The notes: generated from the sequence alone by a model not told the origin. A stretch of DNA of 64,000 nucleotides from an uncultured Eubacteriales bacterium (GCA_934488615.1 CAKSSJ010000002.1:1-64000); one strand, 5' to 3'; positions 25,038 through 34,496 are shown, counted from the first letter of the stretch. Made by a program: numbers and translations.

Positions 25038-26387
25038 ATGAAAAAAATCATTGCCTGTTTGACTGCCGCCGTGCTTCTGTTTACCGTTTCGGCATGCGGC
25101 AAAAAGAGCGAAACGGACATGAACAACGCAAAGGCGGACAACACGGTTTATTTTCTCAATTTCAAGCCCGAAATTGCGGATATCTACAAGGAAATAGCGA
25201 AGAAATATGAGGCTGAAAAGGGAGTAAAGGTCAAGGTCGTTACAGCCGCAAGCAACACCTACGAAACAACGCTTAAATCGGAGATTGCAAAATCCGACGC
25301 TCCGACGATTTTCCAGATAAACGGACCCGTCGGCTATCAGTCGTGGTCAAAATACTGCAAGGATCTAAAGAATACAAAGCTCTATGACTATCTCTCCGAT
25401 AAGGACCTCGCAATCAAGAACAGCGACGGAGTTTTCGGAATTCCCTACGTCGTTGAGGGCTACGGAATTATCTATAACAACGCTATCATGGAAAAATACT
25501 TTGCCCTCAAGGACAAGACCGTGAGCATTTCAAAGGCTGAGGAAATCACAAGCTTCAAGCTTCTCAAAGAGGTTGCCGAGGACATGACGAAGCACAAAGA
25601 GGAGCTTGGCATTGACGGCGTTTTCGCTTCAACCTCAATGTCGGGCGGCGAGCAGTGGCGCTGGACGACCCACCTTTTGAATATGCCTATCTATTACGAA
25701 ATGAAGGACAAGAGCGACGAATCAACGATAACCTCGGCATACAACGCAAAGACGATTGACTTTAAATATTCCGATAATTTCAGAAACATTTTTGACCTTT
25801 ATGTAAACAATTCAACAACCGAAAAGGGTTTGCTCTCGGGTAAATCGGTTGAAAATTCAATGTCTGAATTTGCACTCGGCAAGGCTGCGATGGTTCAGAA
25901 CGGCAACTGGGCGTGGGATCAGATTTCAAAGGTCAGCGGCAACACGGTCAAGGCGGACGATATCAAGTATCTTCCTATTTATATCGGCGTTGACGGCGAG
26001 GAAAAGCAGGGCCTTTGCATCGGCACGGAAAATTATCTTGCGATAAACAAGAACGTTTCCGAGGAAAAACAGAAGGCATCGGTCGAGTTCCTCGAATGGC
26101 TTTTCTCAAGCGACACGGGCAAGGATTATGTTGTCAACCAGCTTAAATTTATTTCCCCGTTCAACACCTTTAACGATAACGAAAAGCCTGACGATCCGCT
26201 CGCAAGAGAGATCATCAAGTGGATGGAGAGCGACAAAACAACGGTAGAATGGGTGTTCAACTCGTTCCCGAGCCTTGATTTCAAGGACGATGTCGGCAAC
26301 GCTCTGCTTGAATATGTTCAGGGTTCAAAATCATGGGACGACGTTAAGAAAACAACAATTGACAGCTGGGCGGCTGCAAAATCATAA
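25038..26387 (+). CDS. sugar ABC transporter substrate-binding lipoprotein
   Basis: 449 residues. Residues 1-20 are a lipoprotein signal with lipobox VSAC (C20), a substrate for Lgt. The rest is a family 1 (MalE/UgpB-like) extracellular solute-binding protein: VYFLNFKPEIADIYKEIA, the hinge FQINGPVGYQSW, FGIPYVVEGYGIIYN and a C-terminal EWLFSSDTGKDYV. It would capture an oligosaccharide or similar sugar outside the membrane. GGAGG lies upstream of ATG 25038. First gene of a four-gene transporter; the sugar cannot be named from sequence. Confidence 0.92.
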   Translation: MKKIIACLTAAVLLFTVSACGKKSETDMNNAKADNTVYFLNFKPEIADIYKEIAKKYEAEKGVKVKVVTAASNTYETTLKSEIAKSDAPTIFQINGPVGYQSWSKYCKDLKNTKLYDYLSDKDLAIKNSDGVFGIPYVVEGYGIIYNNAIMEKYFALKDKTVSISKAEEITSFKLLKEVAEDMTKHKEELGIDGVFASTSMSGGEQWRWTTHLLNMPIYYEMKDKSDESTITSAYNAKTIDFKYSDNFRNIFDLYVNNSTTEKGLLSGKSVENSMSEFALGKAAMVQNGNWAWDQISKVSGNTVKADDIKYLPIYIGVDGEEKQGLCIGTENYLAINKNVSEEKQKASVEFLEWLFSSDTGKDYVVNQLKFISPFNTFNDNEKPDDPLAREIIKWMESDKTTVEWVFNSFPSLDFKDDVGNALLEYVQGSKSWDDVKKTTIDSWAAAKS

Positions 26388-26403
26388 ATGTGGAGAGGAT
26401 AAC

Positions 26404-27240
26404 ATGGCACTGAAAAAATGGTTTCCGGTATTCGTTTTACCGACTCTTGCGGCATTTACGATTGTTTTTGCCGTGCCGTTTATCCTCGGTCTCGGTCTTT
26501 CGTTTACGGAGTTCACGACCGTGCTTGACGCAAAATGGGTTGCCTTTGCGAACTACGTCAAGGCTTTCTCCAACAGGGATTTTCTCAATGCTCTATGGTT
26601 CACCGTCAAGTTCACGGTCGTATCGGTCATCACGATAAACGTTATTTCATTCGGGCTTGCCGCTCTTTTGACAAAGGGCTTCAAGGGCACGAATATTTTC
26701 AGGACGGTATTCTTCATGCCGAATCTCATCGGCGGAATCGTGCTCGGCTATATATGGCAGCTTATCATTAACGGAATTCTTCAAAACATCGGCGTGACGA
26801 TCACCTATGACGCAAAATACGGCTTCTGGGGACTCGTTTTTATGATGAACTGGCAGCTGATAGGCTACATGATGATAATTTATATCGCAGGAATTCAGAA
26901 CATTCCCTCGGATTTGCAGGACGCGTCAAAGGTTGACGGCGCAAACAGACGTCAGACGCTCAGGCATGTTACCCTGCCGCTCGTCATGCCGTCGATCACG
27001 ATTTGCCTTTTCCTGACGATTACGAATTCATTCAAGCTTTTCGACCAAAACTTAGCCCTTACGGCAGGCGCACCGTCGAAACAGACGGCAATGCTCGCCC
27101 TGGATATCTACAACACATTTTACGGAAAAATCGGCTGGGAGGGCGTCGGTCAGGCTAAGGCGGTAATATTCTTCATCATCGTTGCGGCAATTTCTTTCGC
27201 ACAGCTTATTTACACAAGGAACAAAGAGGTGGAGCAATGA
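26404..27240 (+). CDS. sugar ABC transporter permease (MalF/UgpA type)
   Basis: 278 residues from ATG 26404 (AGAGGATAAC upstream); a longer in-frame start would overlap the binding-protein gene by more than 100 nt. Six membrane helices, with the ATPase-contacting EAA loop visible as SDLQDASKVDGANRRQTL. It forms a heterodimer with the next permease, whose start overlaps its stop by 4 nt. Confidence 0.92.
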   Translation: MALKKWFPVFVLPTLAAFTIVFAVPFILGLGLSFTEFTTVLDAKWVAFANYVKAFSNRDFLNALWFTVKFTVVSVITINVISFGLAALLTKGFKGTNIFRTVFFMPNLIGGIVLGYIWQLIINGILQNIGVTITYDAKYGFWGLVFMMNWQLIGYMMIIYIAGIQNIPSDLQDASKVDGANRRQTLRHVTLPLVMPSITICLFLTITNSFKLFDQNLALTAGAPSKQTAMLALDIYNTFYGKIGWEGVGQAKAVIFFIIVAAISFAQLIYTRNKEVEQ

Positions 27241-28079
27241 ACGGCATAACGGCAAAAAAGGCAGGCAGAGCTCTGCTCTATATCTTCCTTATCGCAATAG
27301 GCGCAATGTTCCTTGCCCCGATAATAATTGTTCTTTACAACTCGTTCAAGGGCAAGCTTTTTATCAGCGACGACCCGTTTGCGTTTCCCAATGCCGAGAC
27401 CTTTTCGGGAATTGAAAACTACGTCAACGGAATCGAAAAAACAGGCTTTCCCGCCGCTTTCGGCTGGTCGCTGTTTATAACGGTGTTCTCGGTTGCGGCA
27501 ATAGTCCTTTTCACGTCCATGACGGCGTGGTACATTGTCAGAGTGAAGAATAAATTCACCAAAGCACTCTATTATATCTTCGTTTTTTCAATGATAGTTC
27601 CGTTCCAGATGGTCATGTTCACGATGACGAAAACCGTCGCCGACCTCGGACTTGACAAGCCGTGGGGCTTGATAATCGTCTACCTCGGCTTCGGCGCAGG
27701 GTTGGCGGTGTTCATGTTCTGCGGCTTCGTAAAATCAGTTCCGCTCGAGATTGAAGAAGCGGCAATGATCGACGGGTGCAGTCCGTTACAGACCTTCTTT
27801 TACGTCGTGTTCCCGATAATGAAACCGACGGCGATAACGGTTGCAATTCTCGACGCAATGTGGATATGGAACGACTACCTGCTCCCCTATCTTCTCATCG
27901 GCAGTGAATACAAAACCATTCCCATCGCCGTTCAGTATCTCAGGGGCGGCTACGGCTCGGTCGATATGGGCGCAATGATGGCAATGCTTGTGCTCTCTAT
28001 CATACCGATCGTCGTTTTCTATCTCTCGTGTCAGAAATATATTATCAAGGGCATCGTTGCAGGAGCCGTGAAAGGATAA
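27237..28079 (+). CDS. sugar ABC transporter permease (MalG/UgpE type)
   Basis: 280 residues, six membrane helices. The EAA loop reads LEIEEAAMIDGCSPLQTFFY, followed by VVFPIMKPTAITVAI. It overlaps the upstream permease by 4 nt and is 3 nt ahead of the ATPase gene, so all four transporter genes are one transcript. Confidence 0.92.
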   Translation: MNGITAKKAGRALLYIFLIAIGAMFLAPIIIVLYNSFKGKLFISDDPFAFPNAETFSGIENYVNGIEKTGFPAAFGWSLFITVFSVAAIVLFTSMTAWYIVRVKNKFTKALYYIFVFSMIVPFQMVMFTMTKTVADLGLDKPWGLIIVYLGFGAGLAVFMFCGFVKSVPLEIEEAAMIDGCSPLQTFFYVVFPIMKPTAITVAILDAMWIWNDYLLPYLLIGSEYKTIPIAVQYLRGGYGSVDMGAMMAMLVLSIIPIVVFYLSCQKYIIKGIVAGAVKG

Positions 28080-28082
28080 ATT

Positions 28083-29189
28083 ATGTCAAGTATCAGTTTG
28101 AAAAATGTATATAAAATATTCGACGACGGTACAACGGCGGTCAATGATTTCAACCTTGAAATCGCCGACAAGGAGTTCATTATCCTTGTCGGTCCGTCGG
28201 GCTGCGGCAAGTCAACAACGCTGAGAATGATTGCAGGACTTGAGGACATCACGAAGGGTGAGCTGAAAATCGGCGACCGCATTGTAAACGACGTTGCGCC
28301 GAAGGATAGGGATATCGCAATGGTATTCCAAAGCTACGCCCTCTATCCGCACATGACGGTATATAAAAACATGGCATTCGGGCTTGAATTGAGGAAGGTT
28401 CCTAAGGACGAGATCGATAAACGTGTTCGCGAGGCGGCAAAGGTACTCGACATTGAGCATCTTTTAAAGAGAAAGCCGAGGGCTCTCTCGGGCGGTCAGC
28501 GTCAGCGTGTTGCGCTCGGCAGAGCAATGGTGCGCTCCCCGTCTGTTTTCCTGCTCGACGAGCCGCTATCTAACCTCGACGCAAAGCTGAGAACGAACAT
28601 GAGAACGGAGATAAAAAAACTTCACCGCCGCTTAGGCACAACGTTTATTTACGTCACCCACGACCAGACCGAGGCAATGACAATGGGCGACAGAATTGTT
28701 GTCATGAAGGACGGCATTATTCAGCAGGTCGATTCGCCGCAGAATTTATATAAGCATCCGCAGAATATGTTTGTTGCAGGCTTTATCGGCTCGCCGCAGA
28801 TGAATTTTCTCGATGCGACATTATGCAAGCGTGACGGCAAGCTCATTCTTTCGCTCGCCGAAAACGAGCTTGATATAACCGACTCGTTTGGCGGCAAAAA
28901 AGAGATAGCAGGCTATCTTGACAAGCCCGTCAAGGTCGGGATCCGACCCGAGGATGTTACGGTTGACGGTGAATTTATCGCGCAAAATCCCGATAAGGTG
29001 CTGACGGCAAAGCTGGAGGTCAGCGAGCTTATGGGAAGCGAAAGCTACCTTTATCTTGACTATTCGGGTCAGAAGCTGACGGCAAGAGTAGCCGCCGATT
29101 CCACGATAAACGAAACCGTCGAGCTCGGAATACTTACGGACAGAATCCACCTTTTCGACCCAAACTCAACGGCAAATATAATAAAATAA
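28083..29189 (+). CDS. sugar ABC transporter ATP-binding protein (MsmK/UgpC type)
   Basis: 368 residues. Walker A GPSGCGKST (about 39-47), signature ALSGGQRQRV, Walker B VFLLDEPLSNLDAK and switch His in YVTHDQTEAM. A C-terminal regulatory OB-fold domain of the MalK kind runs from about residue 235. MsmK-type ATPases often serve several sugar transporters; having it inside the operon suggests a dedicated one. A terminator follows at once. Confidence 0.93.
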   Translation: MSSISLKNVYKIFDDGTTAVNDFNLEIADKEFIILVGPSGCGKSTTLRMIAGLEDITKGELKIGDRIVNDVAPKDRDIAMVFQSYALYPHMTVYKNMAFGLELRKVPKDEIDKRVREAAKVLDIEHLLKRKPRALSGGQRQRVALGRAMVRSPSVFLLDEPLSNLDAKLRTNMRTEIKKLHRRLGTTFIYVTHDQTEAMTMGDRIVVMKDGIIQQVDSPQNLYKHPQNMFVAGFIGSPQMNFLDATLCKRDGKLILSLAENELDITDSFGGKKEIAGYLDKPVKVGIRPEDVTVDGEFIAQNPDKVLTAKLEVSELMGSESYLYLDYSGQKLTARVAADSTINETVELGILTDRIHLFDPNSTANIIK

Positions 29190-29192
29190 ATT

Positions 29193-29225
29193 TCGGGTGT
29201 CCGATAAAGGGCACCCGTGTTTTTA
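29193..29225 (+). terminator. terminator of the sugar ABC operon
   Basis: CGGGTG-CC pairs with GG-CACCCG and is followed by TGTTTTTAT, directly after the ATPase stop codon. Confidence 0.8.
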
Positions 29226-29282
29226 TAGCAGAACATTTCGGCTACCCTACAGGAGCTACAAGTAAGGTCAGCAAATCTTTCG

Positions 29283-29438
29283 GTGCCCCTTTAGGGGAGC
29301 GAAGTATCGGCGCGGTAAGCCCCATCTTGGCGCCCCTGTAGGGGAGCTGTCACGGCTTGTCCGTGACTGAGGGGTTTGTAAAGGCTTTGATTGAATTCAT
29401 TTTAAGCGTAGGCTCCTCCTTTGGGGTAGCGTAGTGTC
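29283..29438 (+). repeat. dispersed double-hairpin repeats upstream of the tandem array
   Basis: Several GCCCCT/AGGGGAGC first hairpins in a row; the copy near 29331 is complete, with GTCACGG-CTTGT-CCGTGAC as second hairpin and TGAGGGGTTT after it. These and the tandem array fill most of the 756-bp convergent gap 29190-29945 between the sugar ABC operon and yajC; no gene is visible there. Confidence 0.75.
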
Positions 29439-29796
29439 GCCGCAGCGAGACGCTGTCAGCGAAGTTGACTGAGGGGTTTTCTTAAAGTCTAATGAAACTT
29501 ACTTTAACCGTAGGCTCCTCCACTGGGGTAGCGAAGCGGCGCGACGGTAGTGAATGAACGTCCGGTGGATGTTCAGAGCCGGAGCGTGACCGAGCCGCAG
29601 CGAGACGCTGTCAGCGAAGTTGACTGAGGGGTTTTCTTAAAGTCTAATGAAACTTACTTTAACCGTAGGCTCCTCCACTGGGGTAGCGAAGCGGCGCGAC
29701 GGTAGTGAATGAACGTCCGGTGGATGTTCAGAGCCGGAGCGTGACCGAGCCGCAGCGAGACGCTGTCACAGCTTGTCTGCGACTGAGGGAGTAAGG
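29439..29796 (+). repeat. tandem duplication (155-bp period) of long-form repeat
   Basis: Positions 29439-29593 and 29594-29748 appear identical by eye, and a third partial copy starts at 29749 before diverging into a GTCACAG-CTTGT-CTGCGAC hairpin. Each period contains the tail of one long-form unit (GTCAGCGAAGTTGAC, TGAGGGG), a linker and the head of the next (first hairpin, GAACGTCC-GGT-GGATGTTC hairpin). Identity implies a recent duplication. Confidence 0.85.
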
Positions 29797-29892
29797 TTTC
29801 ATCAGACTTAAACTCCTTACGACTTTGGCGCAATCCGCCGAAGCCCCTACATAGGCGGCAAGAAAAATCAGTAGAAACCTTATAACCACGCA

Positions 29893-29924
29893 AAAAATCC
29901 CGACTCCTGCGAGTCGGGATTTTG
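29893..29924 (-). terminator. terminator of queA-tgt-yajC
   Basis: AAAATCCCGACTC-CTGC-GAGTCGGGATTTT, a long perfect stem with T-run in both directions, 22 bp past the yajC stop. Confidence 0.85.
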
Positions 29925-29945
29925 AGTACGATAATTAAAATTCAA

Positions 29946-30377
29946 TCAGAATTTTTCTTCCTTGTTCTTTTTCTTCGGGGTCTTGCCCTTAGCTTCCATA
30001 CGGGCCGCCTTTTCCTTTTCAGCCGCTTCCTTAGCCGCCGCACGCTCTGCCGCAAGCTTCTCGTTAGCTGTGTTGTTCTGGCTGATAGCCCAGCGTGTGA
30101 TCTTCATACGGTTTCTGTCGGCACCTGTCTCAATGATGAGAGAATCGTCCTTAACGGTTACGATCTTACCTACGATACCGCCGATCGTTGTGATCTCGTC
30201 GCCGATCTGAAGGTTGTCACGCATTGCCTGCTCTTCCTTCTGCTTTTTCTTCTGCGGTCTGATCATGAGAAAATACATGATGACAAAAACGCCCACCATC
30301 ATGAGAATCATTGTCCAGTTGCCGCCCATCTTACCGGTTCCTGTTGCCGGAGTTGCTAATAAAGTTAAATAGTTCAT
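29946..30377 (-). CDS. yajC: preprotein translocase subunit YajC
   Basis: 143 residues. One membrane helix (residues ~20-40, MILMMVGVFVIMYFLMIRP) ends in the typical RPQKKKQKE, followed by the conserved soluble core LQIGDEITTIGGIVGKIV and a charged Lys/Glu/Ala-rich C-terminal tail. YajC associates with SecDF and the Sec translocon. secDF is not next to it here; a terminator and repeat DNA follow. GGAGG lies ahead of ATG 30377. Confidence 0.93.
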   Translation of the reverse strand: MNYLTLLATPATGTGKMGGNWTMILMMVGVFVIMYFLMIRPQKKKQKEEQAMRDNLQIGDEITTIGGIVGKIVTVKDDSLIIETGADRNRMKITRWAISQNNTANEKLAAERAAAKEAAEKEKAARMEAKGKTPKKKNKEEKF

Positions 30378-30473
30378 TGGTTATCCTCCTAATTTATACA
30401 TAACGCATGTATTATACATTAGATTGTCACTTTTTGCAAGCGTTATTTGTGTATATTCTGTTAATTTTAAAAA

Positions 30474-31610
30474 TTAAATTCTCGTATCGAGCAAATCGAC
30501 GTACTTTTCCTTGAATTCCTCAAAGGTTCCGTTATCCAAAGCGTCACGAATCTTCTCCATCAGCGTATTATAGAAATAAAGATTGTGAGTTACGCAAAGG
30601 CGCATCGCAAGCATTTCCTTAGCCTTGAAAAGATGTCTGATATATGCCTTTGAATGTCTGCGGCAGGTCGGGCAGTCGCACTCGGGGTCGATAGGTGTAT
30701 CGTCCTTCATATATTTGGCATTGTTGATATTGATTATTCCGTTCATCGTGAAAAGATGTCCGTGGCGGGCATTTCTCGACGGCATAACGCAGTCAAAAAG
30801 GTCAACTCCCCTGCTGACAGCCTCAATGATATTTCCTGGGGTTCCTACGCCCATAAGATAGCGAATCTTATTCTTCGGTGCATACGGCTCAACGGCGGAA
30901 ATTATCCTGTACATATCCTCCTTCGGCTCGCCGACCGCAAGTCCGCCTATCGCATAGCCGTCAAGGTCAAGCTCGGCAATTCTTTGCATATGCTCAATTC
31001 TCAGCTCGTCATAAACACAGCCCTGATTGATGCCGAAAAGAAGCTGATCCTTATTTATAGTGTCGTGCAAGGCGTTGAGTCTTTCCATCTCCTCCTTGCA
31101 TCTTACAAGCCATCTTGTTGTCCTTTCGCAGGACTTTTTAGCGTATTCGTAGGTCGAGGGATTCTCAACGCACTCGTCAAAAGCCATTGCGATGGTCGAG
31201 GCGAGATTTGACTGAATTCTCATGCTCTCCTCGGGTCCCATGAAAATGCGTCTGCCGTCAATGTGAGAGGCAAAGGTTACACCCTCCTCCTTGATTTGAC
31301 GGAGCTTTGCAAGTGAGAAAACCTGAAATCCGCCGCTGTCGGTCAGAATCGGACCGTCCCAGCCCGTGAACTTGTGAAGTCCGCCCAGCTCCTTGATAAG
31401 CTCGTCACCGGGTCGAACATGAAGATGATAGGTGTTGCAAAGCTGAACCTGAGCGTGAACGTCCTTGAGGTCGTAAGCGTCAAGCGCACCCTTTATCGCT
31501 CCGCAGGTTGCAACATTCTGAAATGCAGGCGTTTTGACCGTTCCGTGAACCGTTTTGAACTCGCCGAGACGTGCCGCTCCGCACTGCTTTATTATTTTAA
31601 ATTCTGCCAT
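30474..31610 (-). CDS. tgt: queuine tRNA-ribosyltransferase
   Basis: 378 residues. Tgt landmarks: ILTDSGGFQVFSL (catalytic Asp region), GGLAVGEPKEDM, and zinc ligands CDCPTC plus a downstream His (VTHNLYFYN). It exchanges guanine 34 of GUN tRNAs for a queuosine precursor. It starts 11 nt after queA, which acts in the same pathway. Confidence 0.96.
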   Translation of the reverse strand: MAEFKIIKQCGAARLGEFKTVHGTVKTPAFQNVATCGAIKGALDAYDLKDVHAQVQLCNTYHLHVRPGDELIKELGGLHKFTGWDGPILTDSGGFQVFSLAKLRQIKEEGVTFASHIDGRRIFMGPEESMRIQSNLASTIAMAFDECVENPSTYEYAKKSCERTTRWLVRCKEEMERLNALHDTINKDQLLFGINQGCVYDELRIEHMQRIAELDLDGYAIGGLAVGEPKEDMYRIISAVEPYAPKNKIRYLMGVGTPGNIIEAVSRGVDLFDCVMPSRNARHGHLFTMNGIININNAKYMKDDTPIDPECDCPTCRRHSKAYIRHLFKAKEMLAMRLCVTHNLYFYNTLMEKIRDALDNGTFEEFKEKYVDLLDTRI

Positions 31611-31621
31611 TTTCCGTCTCC

Positions 31622-32647
31622 TTAAAGAATAGCCATTGCATCGCCGAAAGAGAAGAATCTGTATTTTTCGTTGACGGCAATTTTATAAGCGTTCATAGTG
31701 TGCTCATAGCCGCAGAATGCGCTGACGAGCATAATAAGCGTGCTTTCGGGCAGGTGGAAGTTCGTGATAAGTCCGTCAATGCACTTGAACTCATAGCCGG
31801 GGTAAATGAAAATGCTTGTCCAGTCATCATACTCACAGACACCGCCCTTTGCCTGGCATACGGATTCAAGCGTGCGGCAGCAGGTCGTGCCGACTGCGAT
31901 GACCCTGCCCCCGTTTTTCTTTGTCTCGTTGATAATATCGGCTGTTTCGGCAGGTATCATATAATGCTCGGAGTGCATTTTGTGCTCCTCAATGTTCTCC
32001 GTCTTAACGGGACGGAAGGTGCCTATGCCGACATGGAGCGTCACAAAGCCTATTTTAACGCCCTTGTCCTTGATTTTCTGCAAAAGCTCGGGAGTAAAAT
32101 GTAAGCCTGCCGTCGGTGCGGCTGCTGAACCCAGCTCCTTGGAATAAACCGTCTGATAGCGTTCCTTGTTTTCGAGCTTTTCTTTTATATAATGAGGAAG
32201 CGGCATTTCACCGATTTTGTCAAGCACGTTATAGAAATTGCCATCGTAAGTGAACTCGGCAATTCTGTTTCCGTTTTCGAGAACTTCCTTTATCTCAGCT
32301 TTGAGTATGCCCTCGCCGAAGGTAAATTTTGCGCCCTCTCTCGCCTTCTTGCCCGGTCCTGCCATGACCTCCCATGTATGAGCGTCATGCTGATTGAGAA
32401 GAAGAAATTCAACGACTGCACCTGTCTCCTCCTTAACACCGTAAAGACGCGCGGGAAGAACCCTTGTGTTGTTGAGTATAAGGCAGTCGCCCTCATGAAG
32501 AAGATCGACTATATCATAAAAATGAAGATGCTCGACCTCGCCCGTTTTCTTATCGAGATGCATAAGCCTTGAGCTGTCTCTCGGCTCAATCGGGTGCTGC
32601 GCGATCAGCTCCTCGGGAAGATCGTAATAAAAATCACTTTTTTTCAT
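31622..32647 (-). CDS. queA: S-adenosylmethionine:tRNA ribosyltransferase-isomerase
   Basis: 341 residues, full length. QueA signatures: FYYDLPEELIAQHPIEPRD at the start, GSAAAPTAGLHFT and LHVGIGTFRPVKTENIEEH in the centre, FHLPESTLIMLVSAF near the end. It forms epoxyqueuosine on tRNA. First gene of queA-tgt-yajC, divergent from asd. Confidence 0.96.
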   Translation of the reverse strand: MKKSDFYYDLPEELIAQHPIEPRDSSRLMHLDKKTGEVEHLHFYDIVDLLHEGDCLILNNTRVLPARLYGVKEETGAVVEFLLLNQHDAHTWEVMAGPGKKAREGAKFTFGEGILKAEIKEVLENGNRIAEFTYDGNFYNVLDKIGEMPLPHYIKEKLENKERYQTVYSKELGSAAAPTAGLHFTPELLQKIKDKGVKIGFVTLHVGIGTFRPVKTENIEEHKMHSEHYMIPAETADIINETKKNGGRVIAVGTTCCRTLESVCQAKGGVCEYDDWTSIFIYPGYEFKCIDGLITNFHLPESTLIMLVSAFCGYEHTMNAYKIAVNEKYRFFSFGDAMAIL

Positions 32648-32677
32648 CGTAAAACCTCTGTTTCAGCCATTTGGCTC

Positions 32678-32706
32678 TTGACTTGAATAATAAAAAATGG
32701 TATCAT
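32678..32706 (+). promoter_or_regulatory. upstream promoter of asd (P1)
   Basis: TTGACT (32678-32683), 17 bp, TATCAT (32701-32706). Confidence 0.65.
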
Positions 32707-32719
32707 CACTTCTAACGTG

Positions 32720-32747
32720 TTGACAACTAATTATTATATTGCATAAT
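32720..32747 (+). promoter_or_regulatory. downstream promoter of asd (P2)
   Basis: TTGACA (32720-32725), 16 bp, CATAAT (32742-32747), about 50 bp before the asd start; a second promoter 41 bp upstream gives a tandem arrangement. Confidence 0.7.
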
Positions 32748-32798
32748 CGGTCGAATGGCAACACATTTTTAAAATTTTATTTAAGAGGTGAATTTGTA

Positions 32799-33887
32799 AT
32801 GAAAAAGTACAAGGTAGGTATTATCGGAGCTACCGGCATGGTTGGACAGAGATTTGCGACCTTGCTTGAAAATCACCCTTGGTTCGAGGTTGTTCTTGTT
32901 GCAGCAAGTCCCCGTTCGGCGGGCAAGACATACAAAGAGGCTCTCGGCAGCCGTTGGTGCATGGACACTCCGTTGCCTGAGAGCATGGCTGATCTCATTG
33001 TTTACGACGCAACGGCTGACGTTGAGAAAATCGCTTCACTCGTTGATTTCGTTTTCTGCGCGGTTGACATGAAGAAGGACGAGATCAGAGCTCTTGAGGA
33101 AAAATACGCAAAGGCTGAGTGCCCCGTTGTTTCAAACAACAGCGCTCACAGATTTACTCCCGACGTTCCGATGGTTGTTCCCGAGCTTAACGCAGACCAC
33201 ATTGAGGTAATTGCCGATCAGAGAAAGCGTCTCGGCACAAAGAGAGGCTTCATCGCAGTTAAGTCGAACTGTTCGCTTCAGAGCTACGTTCCGGCAATTT
33301 ATCCGCTCGACAAGGCAGGCTACAAGGTTGAGGACGTTCTCGTTTGCACATATCAGGCAATTTCGGGCGCAGGCAAGACCTTTGAGAGATGGCCCGAGAT
33401 GGTAGATAACGTTATCCCGTTCATCGGCGGCGAGGAAGAAAAGAGCGAGCAGGAGCCGCTTAAAATTTGGGGCAAGGTTGAAAACGGCGAGATCGTTTGT
33501 GCCTCCGAGCCGCACTTCACGGCTCAGTGCATCCGTGTTCCCGTTTCAAACGGCCATATGGGCGCAGTATTCATGAGATTCGCAGACAAGGCTCCGTCAA
33601 AGGAAGAGATTCTCAAGGTTTGGGAAAGCTTCTCGGGCGAGCCACAGAGACTTGCACTTCCGAGCGCACCGAAGCAGTTCCTCCACTATTTCACAGAGGA
33701 TAATATGCCGCAGACGAGATTCCAGCGTGACCTTGAGGGTGGCATGGCAGTCAGCATCGGCAGACTTCGCGAGGACACTCAGTATGACTACAAGTTCGTA
33801 TGTCTTTCACATAACACCCTTCGCGGTGCCGCAGGCGGCGCAGTTCTCCTTGCAGAGCTCCTTTGCGCAAAGGGATATATGGACTGA
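32799..33887 (+). CDS. asd: aspartate-semialdehyde dehydrogenase (archaeal/fungal-type subfamily)
   Basis: 362 residues from ATG 32799 (AGAGGTG upstream). NADP-binding start KVGIIGATGMVGQRFATLL, catalytic cysteine in KSNCSLQSYVPA, and a C-terminal catalytic domain with VPVSNGHMGAV. The length and GATGMVGQRF start place it with the archaeal/fungal-type ASADH that many Clostridia carry, rather than the E. coli type. It reduces aspartyl phosphate toward lysine, DAP, threonine and methionine. dapA, the next lysine step, follows after one intervening gene. Confidence 0.93.
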   Translation: MKKYKVGIIGATGMVGQRFATLLENHPWFEVVLVAASPRSAGKTYKEALGSRWCMDTPLPESMADLIVYDATADVEKIASLVDFVFCAVDMKKDEIRALEEKYAKAECPVVSNNSAHRFTPDVPMVVPELNADHIEVIADQRKRLGTKRGFIAVKSNCSLQSYVPAIYPLDKAGYKVEDVLVCTYQAISGAGKTFERWPEMVDNVIPFIGGEEEKSEQEPLKIWGKVENGEIVCASEPHFTAQCIRVPVSNGHMGAVFMRFADKAPSKEEILKVWESFSGEPQRLALPSAPKQFLHYFTEDNMPQTRFQRDLEGGMAVSIGRLREDTQYDYKFVCLSHNTLRGAAGGAVLLAELLCAKGYMD

Positions 33888-33892
33888 TAATT

Positions 33893-34489
33893 ATGACCGT
33901 TATTGAAAAGATCCGACTTCACCTCAGCAGGAAAAGGATTCGTGAAAACTTCTTTGCATATAGGCCATACAGCATTTCGGTCTCCGACAAAGCCGATATT
34001 TCCGTTGACGGAAGCCTGAGCTTTAACACGTCTTTGAACAGCCGTTTAAAGAATAGATCCGTCGGTTATTTAAGTATCGCATCGGGCGCGAAGCTTATTT
34101 GTAAAAATGATTTCACCGTTTTCCCGGGATGCAGGATCGGAGTTATGGAAAAAGCTAAGCTCACCTTGGGCAGCGGATACATCAATTATGATTCAAAAAT
34201 CTACTGTTTTGATGAAATCACCATCGGCAACAATGTTTCGATATCCGAAAACGTAATAATACGCGACAGCGATAATCATACCATTAACAGCAGTAAATCG
34301 CAAAGCGCCCCTATTATTATTGAAGATAATGTTTTGATCTGCATGGGCGCAACGATACTCAAGGGTGTACGCATCGGCGAAGGCAGTATTGTTGCCGCAG
34401 GCGCCGTTGTAACGTCTGACGTACCGCCCAACAGCTTGGTTGGCGGAGTGCCTGCGAGGGTAATCAAAAGCGGTATAAAATGGTCTTAA
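33893..34489 (+). CDS. hexapeptide-repeat acyltransferase of unknown substrate
   Basis: 198 residues from ATG 33893, 5 nt after the asd stop. From about residue 60 the sequence shows left-handed beta-helix repeats (FPGCRIGVMEKAKLTLGSG, ITIGNNVSISENVIIRDSDN) and the usual xenobiotic/polysaccharide acetyltransferase end: IGEGSIVAAGAVVTSDVPPN, then LVGGVPARVIKSG. It lies between asd and dapA, but it is shorter than DapH and has its DNHT-type active-site His, as in sugar O-acetyltransferases, so a role in lysine synthesis is not supported by sequence. Confidence 0.8.
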   Translation: MTVIEKIRLHLSRKRIRENFFAYRPYSISVSDKADISVDGSLSFNTSLNSRLKNRSVGYLSIASGAKLICKNDFTVFPGCRIGVMEKAKLTLGSGYINYDSKIYCFDEITIGNNVSISENVIIRDSDNHTINSSKSQSAPIIIEDNVLICMGATILKGVRIGEGSIVAAGAVVTSDVPPNSLVGGVPARVIKSGIKWS

Positions 34490-34496
34490 TTCGTTT

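Noticed and set aside
29283..29796. CRISPR array
   Set aside because: Repeats are not of uniform length with unique spacers; the 155-bp period is a plain tandem duplication, and no cas genes are present.
29654..29893. ORF of 79 codons in the repeat array
   Set aside because: It is made entirely of repeat sequence and has no ribosome-binding site.
33893..34489. dapH (tetrahydrodipicolinate acetyltransferase)
   Set aside because: Despite lying between asd and dapA, it is about 40 residues too short and its motifs fit sugar-type O-acetyltransferases.
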